Assembly (NCBI GenBank): GCA_036557665.1
Contig: DATBHG010000106.1
Coordinates: 124,001-188,000 of the forward strand
Length of the DNA: 64,000 bases
Direction: 5' to 3'
Source of the DNA: VAZQ01 sp036557665
Lineage (GTDB): Bacteria > Pseudomonadota > Alphaproteobacteria > Rhizobiales > Xanthobacteraceae
Both the position numbers and the translations under genes were made by a program. The first letter of the stretch is position 1, and every line of letters begins with the position of its first letter. Below the pieces are notes generated by a model, which saw nothing but the letters and a program-made list of their open reading frames with translations, ran no database searches and was not told the origin of the DNA. This document shows, one piece after another, positions 46,713 through 57,113 of the stretch.

Positions 46713-47191
46713 CACTCCCGTGCTCCGAGCGGGTCTTCCGCCGCCACCCGGGTGCCGAGCTGCCTCTTGAGCGCGCGAACCTTCTCGGTGGCCTCCGCGA
46801 GCTCCGCGCGAAAGCGTCCCGGCTCCCAGATCTGGAATTTGTGGCCGACCCCGACGAAGGTGACTTCGTCGTTGATGCCGGCGTGATTCTTGAGGGGTTC
46901 CGTGAGGAGCACCCTGCCTTCCGCATCGATCCTGAGCACCTCGCTGGTGCCGAACAGGGCCAGTGAGAACTGCTCCCGCTCCTCGGAATAGGCGGTGAAG
47001 CCCGCCATCAGCCGTTCGATCTCCTGAAGCAGCGCATTCCCGCCGGCATCCAGGGCAGGCCGGTCGAGCGCGGGATAGCAATAGAGGCCCTCGAACCCGT
47101 CGCGGGCCATGACGGCACGAAAGGGGGCCGGTATGGAAACACGACCCTTGGCGTCGATGCGCAAGCTGAAGTGGGAGACAAACCGGTCCAT
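46712..47191 (-). CDS. mraZ: Transcriptional regulator MraZ
   Basis: 159 residues: two copies of the SpoVT/AbrB-like MraZ motif (RIDAKGRVSIPAPFRAVM and RIDAEGRVLLTEPLKNHAGI), each with the conserved DxxGR. MraZ forms ring oligomers that bind TGGGN repeats upstream of its own gene and modulates the dcw operon. A set of four TGGG repeats at 10-bp spacing is present 113-146 nt upstream. First gene of the mraZ-rsmH-ftsL-ftsI unit. Confidence 0.95.
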   Translation of the reverse strand: MDRFVSHFSLRIDAKGRVSIPAPFRAVMARDGFEGLYCYPALDRPALDAGGNALLQEIERLMAGFTAYSEEREQFSLALFGTSEVLRIDAEGRVLLTEPLKNHAGINDEVTFVGVGHKFQIWEPGRFRAELAEATEKVRALKRQLGTRVAAEDPLGARE

Positions 47192-47303
47192 CTGCCCGCT
47201 GATCGGTCTTCCCCCGTTTCCATTGCGGTCTGCTCTCGAGCAGGAGGGCCATGCCTGCGGCTAACGGGGCCGCACTCGGCGCATGGCTCTCCTCGGCCGC
47301 GGT

Positions 47304-47338
47304 TGGGATAAGATGGGATATCATGGGACGCCATGGGG
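47304..47338 (-). promoter_or_regulatory. MraZ operator: four TGGG boxes at exact 10-bp spacing
   Basis: TGGG begins at 47304, 47314, 47324 and 47334 on the plus strand, three of them TGGGA. MraZ proteins are known to bind direct repeats of TGGGN separated by 5-nt spacers, which is this arrangement. The boxes overlap a possible minus-strand promoter: TTGACC (47338-47343) and a weak TATCCC (47315-47320) separated by 17 nt. Binding would repress or modulate mraZ and the dcw head. Confidence 0.85.
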
Positions 47339-47344
47339 GTCAAC

Positions 47345-47557
47345 GAAACCTGATCAGTCCGCTGACAATTTTCCCCAGTCGCCATTAGCCGACGGAAACT
47401 TAAAGGAACGGTTGAAAATGCCTGAAGCCGATAACCCCTGCTGTCGGTTAGCGGCGGTTACCCACGCGCAGGGTTCCAAAGTCGGGAACGCGGGGTTCGC
47501 CTGCACGTTGTAAGCCCAGGTACTTGCTTCCCGTCCAACCCGAATTGGGAGGTTCAA
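47345..47557. other. Divergent spacer between the mraZ operator and the PRC-barrel gene
   Basis: Upstream region of both genes. AT-richer around 47365-47415 than its surroundings. No gene seen; GGGAGG just before 47558 is the Shine-Dalgarno of the PRC-barrel gene. Confidence 0.4.
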
Positions 47558-48130
47558 ATGCTCAAGACTCTTATGCTCTCCGCGGCTCTCAGCGGATTGC
47601 TGGCTTCGGGCGCTCTGGCGCAGAGCAGCCCGCCGGCCATGTCATCGGAGGCCAAGGGCCAGGCGACCGAGACCAAGAGCCCGAAGTTCATTCAGGCTCA
47701 AGCTACGGACAAGTGGGTCTTCTCGAAGTTCAAGGGCACCGACGTGCTCGGCCCGGACAACACCAAGGTTGGTAGCGTAACAGACTTGCTGTTCGACAAG
47801 GCCGGCAAGATAGATGGATTGATCGTCGGGGTCGGCGGTTTCCTTGGTATCGGCGAGAAGAACGTGGCGATCGAGATGACCGCGTTCGACGTGGTGCCGT
47901 ACCACGGGGCTGCCCCAAGCACGACCGGCAGCGCCAAAACAGCCACCTCGCCGGACGATCCGACGCGGGTCAATCTGAAGGTGTCGTGGACCAAGGACGA
48001 GCTCAAGGCGGCTCCCGATTTCCAATATTATCGCCCGCCGGTGCAAACGTCGCAGCGGCCGGGAGCCCCATCGACGACCGGGATGGCGCCGCGCCCCGCT
48101 GCACCGGCACCGGCCATGCCGCGTCAGTAG
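47558..48130 (+). CDS. Exported PRC-barrel domain protein
   Basis: 190 residues. A signal peptide (MLKTLMLSAALSGLLASGALA, cut before QSS) and a PRC-barrel domain at about 50-115 (GTDVLGPDNTKVGSVTDLLF, IDGLIVGVGGFLGIGEKNVA) are visible, with a Pro/Ala-rich tail. Such periplasmic PRC-barrel proteins are common in Hyphomicrobiales, often several per genome and stress-linked; the molecular role is unknown. GGGAGG lies 6 nt upstream of the ATG. Transcribed away from mraZ. Confidence 0.88.
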   Translation: MLKTLMLSAALSGLLASGALAQSSPPAMSSEAKGQATETKSPKFIQAQATDKWVFSKFKGTDVLGPDNTKVGSVTDLLFDKAGKIDGLIVGVGGFLGIGEKNVAIEMTAFDVVPYHGAAPSTTGSAKTATSPDDPTRVNLKVSWTKDELKAAPDFQYYRPPVQTSQRPGAPSTTGMAPRPAAPAPAMPRQ

Positions 48131-48200
48131 GCGAGTTATCGGAATAGCGTTTAAGTAGCATAAACGTTAAAATTAGCGCAGAAGTAGAGACCGCGCTGGC

Positions 48201-48219
48201 GGAGTGGCGTAACCACTCC
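48201..48219 (+). ncRNA. Short hairpin upstream of a terminator (possible 3' UTR RNA)
   Basis: GGAGTGG-CGTAA-CCACTCC is a 7-bp perfect stem 71 nt after the PRC-barrel stop and 12 nt before a strong terminator. Together they resemble a two-hairpin 3' UTR-derived small RNA, but there is no direct evidence of a separate transcript. Confidence 0.25.
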
Positions 48220-48231
48220 GGCATCAGAACA

Positions 48232-48271
48232 GCCCGGACCGGGAAGCTCCCGGTCCGGGCCGTTGATTTTT
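48232..48271 (+). terminator. Rho-independent terminator downstream of the PRC-barrel gene
   Basis: GCCCGGACCGGG and CCCGGTCCGGGC form a 12-bp perfect stem with a 5-nt loop, followed by CGTTGATTTTT. Confidence 0.85.
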
Positions 48272-48475
48272 GCACCGAGCGTTGGTTTCCGGCATCTCAA
48301 AGCCCGGAGGACGCTGCGTCGCGTGCGGCCAAAGCGCAACAGAGCGATGGAAATCCACCGGTTCTTAACGAAGTTCTGGCCGGTTCGCTTGTCTCGGTTG
48401 CTTGTTTCTGCTCAATCAAACTGAGAACGTTTGTTCGTCTCGTCCCGACCCCGCCACGCGCGTGCAATCTCGCCA
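48272..48475. other. Spacer before the amidase gene
   Basis: No gene recognised. It should contain the amidase promoter; no strong hexamer pair was identified. Confidence 0.35.
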
Positions 48476-49273
48476 ATGGTCATGCTTGTGTCAGAGCTGC
48501 GTCCAGATTCTTGCGTCGTCGCAGAGGTGAGGGCGTCGCCCAATCACAGCGAGCGCAAGAACGGCATGATGCCGGACATGATCGTCCTGCACTATACCGG
48601 CACGCGCGACACCGAAGGCGCGATCCGCCAGCTCTGCAATCCATCATCGGAAGTGTCGGCGCATTATGTCGTCCTGCAGGACGGATTCATTATCCAGCTT
48701 GTCCCGGAGGTCCGGCGTGCATGGCATGCCGGCGTCTCCTCCTGGTCGGGAGAGAACGATGTCAACTCGCGCTCGATCGGCGTCGAGATCGCGAACCCCG
48801 GGCACGAGCACGGATATCCCGAGTTTCCGCGGCGGCAGATTGCCGCCGTTACCGCACTCTGCCGCAGCATCCTCACCCGGCATGACGTCGCGCCCGACCG
48901 CGTGCTGGCCCACTCCGATGTCGCTCCTGCGCGGAAGGTCGATCCCGGCGAAAAGTTTCCTTGGAAGCTGCTCGCGGACTCCGGCATCGGGCTTTGGGTG
49001 AAACCCGTCCCCCCGGTCCAAGGCGGCCCCATTTTCGTTCTCGGCGAAACCGATCCCGCGATCGAGGAAGTGCAAAGGCTGCTTGCCCGTTACGGCTACG
49101 GCGTCGCGGCCACGGGCTATCTGGATGGCACGACGCGCGACGCTGTGGCGGCGTTCCAGCGCCACTTCCGGCCCATGCGGGTGGATGGCGTGGTGGACGC
49201 CTCGACCATCGCAACGCTGCGGGCTCTCATCGCCGCCCGCGACGCGCGGCTCGCCGCTGCCGAGACAAGCTGA
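48476..49273 (+). CDS. N-acetylmuramoyl-L-alanine amidase (AmiD-like) with peptidoglycan-binding domain
   Basis: About 265 residues. The Amidase_2 zinc fold shows MIVLHYTGTRDTEGAI (first His ligand), SAHYVVLQDG and LAHSDVAPARKVDPG (second His and the Asp). The C-terminal 65 residues form a PG_binding_1 domain (VQRLLARYGYG, VAAFQRHFRPMRVDGVVD). No signal peptide or lipobox, so it may act in the cytoplasm on recycled muropeptides, as described for related alphaproteobacterial enzymes. The start is uncertain (48476 or 48482; a TTG at 48431 is less likely). It lies directly upstream of rnpB. Confidence 0.88.
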   Translation: MVMLVSELRPDSCVVAEVRASPNHSERKNGMMPDMIVLHYTGTRDTEGAIRQLCNPSSEVSAHYVVLQDGFIIQLVPEVRRAWHAGVSSWSGENDVNSRSIGVEIANPGHEHGYPEFPRRQIAAVTALCRSILTRHDVAPDRVLAHSDVAPARKVDPGEKFPWKLLADSGIGLWVKPVPPVQGGPIFVLGETDPAIEEVQRLLARYGYGVAATGYLDGTTRDAVAAFQRHFRPMRVDGVVDASTIATLRALIAARDARLAAAETS

Positions 49274-49324
49274 CAATGCAGTCGCGGGCTTGACCTCGCG
49301 CCGGCCGTTCCCCATGCTTCCCGC

Positions 49325-49760
49325 ATCAGTCGGCCGGACGGCCGCTTGGACCATTGCCGAAAGGCCGGTCCGGGAGGAAAGTCCGGGCTCCATGGACATG
49401 CGGTGCCGGATAACGTCCGGCGGGCGCAAGCCCAGGGAAAGTGCCACAGAGAACGAACCGCCGGCCCGACCGGAGATTTCCTTCCGGAAATCGCCAGGTC
49501 GGTGCGGCAAGGGTGAAAAGGTGCGGTAAGAGCGCACCGCGCCGGCGGCAACGCAGGCGGCAGGGCAAACCCCACCGGGAGCAAGACCGAATAGGGACGG
49601 TTCGGGACGTTGACCTCCAAGTCTTTGTCCCGGGATCGATGTCCGGATCCTGACCGTCCGGGTAGGTTGCTGAAGGCCACGAGCAATCGCGGTCGCAGAG
49701 GAATGGCCGTCACGCGGGGGAAACCCCGCCCTACAGAACCCGGCTTACAGGCCGGCTGAT
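49325..49760 (+). ncRNA. rnpB: RNase P RNA (type A)
   Basis: Catalytic RNA that trims the 5' end of tRNA precursors. The near-universal core GGAGGAAAGTCCGGGCTCC (49373 onward) begins conserved region I and GAACCCGGCTTACAGGCC ends the molecule. The ends pair as helix P1 (ATCAGTCGGCC with GGCCGGCTGAT, one G-U). Size about 436 nt is usual for alphaproteobacteria. It lies 51 nt after the amidase stop and before a strong terminator. Confidence 0.96.
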
Positions 49761-49770
49761 CTGCGCGAGG

Positions 49771-49808
49771 GGCCCGGCGGGAAAAGCCCGCCGGGCCCGC
49801 CATTTTTT
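49771..49808 (+). terminator. Rho-independent terminator of rnpB
   Basis: GGCCCGGCGGG-AAAAG-CCCGCCGGGCC: an 11-bp perfect stem followed by CGCCATTTTTT. Confidence 0.95.
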
Positions 49809-49917
49809 GCGCGGTGGTGAGAAATCTCCGGACGCGAGCTCGCCGCCTCGGCGTCGCCTGCATTTCGCTCCCGCTCGATGCCGGCTACGTAGGGTGCCGC
49901 GCGACGTGGTGAGGACA

Positions 49918-53622
<3,705 letters not shown>

Positions 53623-53658
53623 CGGCAAAACAGAGCTCATCTCCGAAATGCCCGCGTG

Positions 53659-53729
53659 GTCATCCCGCGAAAAGCGGGGATCCATATTCCAGAGCTGTGG
53701 CTATGGGTCCCCGCTTTCACGGGGACGAC
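53659..53729. repeat. Paired inverted repeat (BIME-like extragenic palindrome)
   Basis: Two imperfect 27-nt arms, 53659-53685 (GTCATCCCGCGAAAAGCGGG...) and 53703-53729 (...CCCCGCTTTCACGGGGACG), are inverted copies of each other, and each is itself palindromic. Such elements are widespread between genes in Bradyrhizobium-like genomes. It sits between two convergent genes. Confidence 0.8.
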
Positions 53730-53762
53730 AGCAGTGTGCACAACCCGAGTTACCATAGGAGC

Positions 53763-53794
53763 AAAACAAAATGGCCGGGCGCAAGCCCGGCCAT
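53763..53794 (-). terminator. Rho-independent terminator of the Tim44-like gene
   Basis: On the minus strand ATGGCCGGGC-TTGC-GCCCGGCCAT forms a 10-bp perfect stem followed by TTTGTTTTGC, 30 nt past the stop codon. Confidence 0.85.
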
Positions 53795-53823
53795 CGCGCG
53801 TAGTCTCGTAAATGCCGCGGCGG

Positions 53824-54786
53824 TCAGCTCTGCTGGATCGCCGAAAGGAGCCAGTGGCCGCCGCGCGCGCGCAGGAAGGTCCAGATCTCGGTGGCCTCGT
53901 CGCGGCCGCCATCGACCACGCGGCCGCTTTCCCGATCGACCATCGCGTCGTCGAGCGAGTAGCGCATGGCGACTGTGGCGTAGTCGGTGTCGCCCTCGCG
54001 CCAAGCTTCGGCCAAGTCCCCCTGCAGGAGCTTGACGTCGGAGACGCGGTTGACAACGCCCTTGCTCGCATTGGACGCGAGTTCCTCGGCGAAATAGGAC
54101 ACCATCTCCGGCGTGGCCAGCCGCCGCAGCCCGGCGAGATCCTCGGCGCTGTAGACGGCCTGCACGTCGCTCAGCGTCTTCTCGAACGTGCTGAAATCGT
54201 CCGGGGTGAGACCGACCTCGTCGGTGCCGGCTGCGCGCGCGCTCGCGCGCGGCGCACTGGCGCCGCCGAGGCCCATGGCGGAACGCGCGTCGCCGGAATG
54301 GTAGTCGCGCAACGCCGGGCCACTGGCGAGCGCGGGCTGATTGCGGCGCTGCCACCAGGTCCACACCAGATAGCCGACCAGCGCGACGACGCCGATCTGC
54401 AGCAGCAGGCCGATCAGCGAGGCAAACCCGCCGAGCCCGCCGAGGAAACCGTGCCCGAACAGCATGCCGAACAAGCCGGCGCCCAGGAAACCAGCGAACA
54501 GCCCACCAAGAAAGCCCGGGCGTTTGAAGAAGCCGCCGAGCGGCGAGGTCGCCGGGCGCTGCGCGAACATGCCGCCCGGCTGGCCCGGCTGCGTCATGCT
54601 GCGTTCAATTCCGCGCGCGCTCGGCGCAGTCGCCGTCGACGGCGGCGCGGAGAACGTGTGTGCGCCCCGGCTGCCGAAGCTGAAACCGCGCCCGGCGCGG
54701 GCCGCGGCATCGTCGCTCAAACCCAGCGCCAACACCGCGGCGATGGCGCAGAGCGCGAGCAGCGGGCGCAAGCGGAAACGGGACAT
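53824..54786 (-). CDS. Tim44-like domain membrane protein
   Basis: 320 residues. Signal sequence or first helix (LLALCAIAAVLALGL), a Gly/Phe-rich stretch (GGFFKRPGFLGGLFAGFLGA), a second hydrophobic segment (IGVVALVGYLVWTWW), and a C-terminal Tim44-like domain (about 190-320: DFSTFEKTLSDVQAVYSAED to FLRARGGHWLLSAIQQ, quoted in part). Bacterial Tim44-like proteins are envelope-associated and share the lipid-binding domain of the mitochondrial import protein Tim44; the function in bacteria is unclear. Followed by a strong terminator. Confidence 0.9.
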   Translation of the reverse strand: MSRFRLRPLLALCAIAAVLALGLSDDAAARAGRGFSFGSRGAHTFSAPPSTATAPSARGIERSMTQPGQPGGMFAQRPATSPLGGFFKRPGFLGGLFAGFLGAGLFGMLFGHGFLGGLGGFASLIGLLLQIGVVALVGYLVWTWWQRRNQPALASGPALRDYHSGDARSAMGLGGASAPRASARAAGTDEVGLTPDDFSTFEKTLSDVQAVYSAEDLAGLRRLATPEMVSYFAEELASNASKGVVNRVSDVKLLQGDLAEAWREGDTDYATVAMRYSLDDAMVDRESGRVVDGGRDEATEIWTFLRARGGHWLLSAIQQS

Positions 54787-54968
54787 GGAGTTCCTCCCTG
54801 AAGGCCGGTCGAGCCGGTCAGCCGCTTATATCGGCATTCCCCGACCACATTTTAAGGCCTGTCGCAAGCCGCGGCACCCATGCCGACGCCTGCACCAAAG
54901 GAGTGATCCGCCGCACGCATTGCGCACGGATCTCGGACATCGCAGGCGACGCCAAGGCTTGATCGGGA

Positions 54969-56327
54969 TCAGTCGTCCTCGCCGTCCTGGCCGGGCTCGG
55001 CCATGGGCAGCGCGCGCTCTCGCCATTGGCCGTCGCCGGCATTCGCGCGCAGACGCCCGAGCGACGCGGGCGGGCGCGGCGCGAGCGCGCCGGTGACGGC
55101 GGGATCGCTCACCCGCCGGGCGCCGTAGCGTCCGCCCGCGCGCGCGGCGACTTCCTCGCCCGAGACCGCGCGTGGATTGCAGGCGCTATGACCGTCGCGC
55201 CGGCGCATCAGATCGACGTGGATATGGTTGTAGTGATAGACGTTGGATCCGGGGGCGAGCACGGTGGTGAATTCGGCGCAGGCGGCGGCTTGCACGTCGC
55301 GCAGAAAACCCTGCTCCTCGGGCAGACCGCGCCAGCCGTTCTTCACCGTGATCTTGCGGCCGTCGGCGAGCGTGAAGGCTGCGATGTCGAGCGCATTGCC
55401 GAAGGCGTGCTCGGAAATGTGCGCGCGCGGATTGCCGTTCATGCCGCGGCATGAATAGGAGGAGATCTGCGTGATCTCCGCCACAGGGGCCCCGAACCAG
55501 CGCATCGCCGCCGGCTGCACCGCGCTGCTGATCCAGCGATCGAGCTCCGAGATCATTGGGCAGGCGAGCGTCGCCGGCGGGCTGACGGCGACGGGGCCGC
55601 CCGCCGGCGCCGCTGCCGGGGGGCCAAGCGGGACCGCCGGCATAGCCTCGCCGCGCTGTCCGAAGTCGGGCGAAACTTCGCGCAGCGGCGCGCGCGGCGC
55701 ATCCGGCTCGCGCAGCGGCGCGCGGGAGACGCCGCCGGGCGCGCTGCGCATGGTGGCCGGCGCATCCACCAGCGGCCGGCGTTCGTATGGCTCGGGGGAA
55801 AAGTCGTCGCGGGGAGAGACTGGTGCCGGCGGAGGCCGATAGCTTGGCGCCGGCGCCGATGCGCCGTACGGCCGGCGAAAATCGTAAGGCGCCGGCGCAG
55901 CCGGTGCCTGTTCGCTCACACCCGGCGCGCTGAGCGAGACCGGCTGGTCGGGCGTGGGGCTGCGCGTGCTGTCCGCGGGCGTGTCCCGCGGCGGCGCGAT
56001 CGGCCAGCGCGGCGGCGGCGACGGCGAGCGCAGCGGAATGTCAGCGGGCGGGCGCAGGTCGTCGCTGTAGCCGAGCGGCGAACTCTCTCCCAACACCGAT
56101 ACCTTGAATGGAAAATCGGCCCCGCAGATGCCGGGGCCGCTGATCGCCCTGATGCGGACGACGCCGGGTCCTTCCCTGACCGTGCCCGAATTGAGGCAAG
56201 CGACCTCGGCGTCATGCCGCCACGGCTCGCGCTCGGCAAAAAAATAGCCGCCGCCGCAACCCGTCAGCAAGCCGAGGACGCCGAAGACGATGGAGCCGAC
56301 AAGATACCAACGCACGCCCCGCGCCAT
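54969..56327 (-). CDS. Extensin-like C-terminal domain lipoprotein (M15/LAS-like)
   Basis: 452 residues. LLTGC at the end of the N-terminal hydrophobic segment is a lipobox (Cys24), so an outer- or inner-membrane lipoprotein is expected. A Pro-rich linker of about 180 residues (PAPSYRPPPAPVSPRDD) leads to an extensin-like domain with SYSCRGMNGNP, SEHAFGNALDIAAF and YHYNHIHVDL; the His/Asp pattern matches LAS-type peptidoglycan peptidases. It probably acts on peptidoglycan in the periplasm. The spacer to the Tim44-like gene downstream is 182 nt. Confidence 0.88.
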   Translation of the reverse strand: MARGVRWYLVGSIVFGVLGLLTGCGGGYFFAEREPWRHDAEVACLNSGTVREGPGVVRIRAISGPGICGADFPFKVSVLGESSPLGYSDDLRPPADIPLRSPSPPPRWPIAPPRDTPADSTRSPTPDQPVSLSAPGVSEQAPAAPAPYDFRRPYGASAPAPSYRPPPAPVSPRDDFSPEPYERRPLVDAPATMRSAPGGVSRAPLREPDAPRAPLREVSPDFGQRGEAMPAVPLGPPAAAPAGGPVAVSPPATLACPMISELDRWISSAVQPAAMRWFGAPVAEITQISSYSCRGMNGNPRAHISEHAFGNALDIAAFTLADGRKITVKNGWRGLPEEQGFLRDVQAAACAEFTTVLAPGSNVYHYNHIHVDLMRRRDGHSACNPRAVSGEEVAARAGGRYGARRVSDPAVTGALAPRPPASLGRLRANAGDGQWRERALPMAEPGQDGEDD

Positions 56328-56844
56328 GGGGCGACAATGCCTGCCATGTCGTTAACGACTCTCCAAGGAGCCGGCGTGCCCGTGCCGCCCGCCAATCCGG
56401 GCTTCGCGGTATGGTTAAGAAGAATTAGCCAGAGAGCATGGCCGCGACCGCGAGGAGTTGTCCAATCGAAGCGTGCGGTGCATGCGGTCTTTGTCTTGCT
56501 GATGGCTTTCGTTTGCCGATGCCAGCCGCGATGACGTGCAGCTCGTCGACGTCGGCCAACGATCTCCCCGGCGTCCTTCATCGGGCCTACCGCCATCCGC
56601 CCGCGCGCATCTGCGGTTACGGGTGACTGTTCGGCGCTGTTTGCAACACAAACAGCTTCTCGACAATTCATTATGAGCCATTACAGGTGCCGCCGGTGAT
56701 CGTTTTGCCTCGAATTATCATCATGTTGCAGGCGCGGATAAGGCCGCGCCGTGGGCGCACCGCGGTGCAATATATTTGTCATTAGGAGGAAGTCGGCTTT
56801 GTCTGCTAGACTTTCGTCGTACCCAAAAAGACGGGAGAACTGCC
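56328..56844. other. Spacer without a recognised gene
   Basis: About 515 nt between the divergent extensin-like gene and the small membrane peptide gene. Open frames here are short antisense-like shadows with no family features. An AT-richer part around 56640-56800 probably holds the promoter of the peptide gene. Confidence 0.4.
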
Positions 56845-56928
56845 GTGGACCTCGCTTTGCGGCTCAATGTGCTGGCCGTGTTCGCCGTATTCGCGTTCGT
56901 CGCCGCCGTGCTGCTGGGCGCGTTCTGA
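56845..56928 (+). CDS. 27-residue membrane peptide
   Basis: GTG start with GGGAG 7 nt upstream (56833-56837). The product begins MDLALRLNVLAVFAVFAFVA and ends AVLLGAF: one hydrophobic helix after a charged N-terminus (Asp, Arg, Asn). A perfect-stem terminator follows 45 nt later, so the gene is a complete transcription unit. Such short single-helix peptides often modulate larger membrane complexes; no function can be assigned. Confidence 0.7.
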   Translation: MDLALRLNVLAVFAVFAFVAAVLLGAF

Positions 56929-56973
56929 TTCGGGTAGCAGAGCACAAACAAAGATCGCCGACGAATTCGGAGG

Positions 56974-57002
56974 CACCGGAGAGCGCGGCTCTCCGGTGTT
57001 TT
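56974..57002 (+). terminator. Rho-independent terminator of the small membrane peptide gene
   Basis: CACCGGAGAGC-GCG-GCTCTCCGGTG, an 11-bp perfect stem, followed by TTTTGCTTT. Confidence 0.85.
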
Positions 57003-57113
57003 GCTTTCCAGCGGGAACGAAGACCGGCGAGGCGAGAGCTCGATGCCGCGATCGCGGCGATCAGCCTCGTGGCCGCTCCATCGCGGTTGGCGGCCTGCTC
57101 TACGAGGCCCTTC

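Noticed and set aside
46715..47324. Long N-terminal extension of rsmH
   Set aside because: It overlaps all of mraZ in another frame; the ATG at 46712 coupled to the mraZ stop gives a normal-length RsmH.
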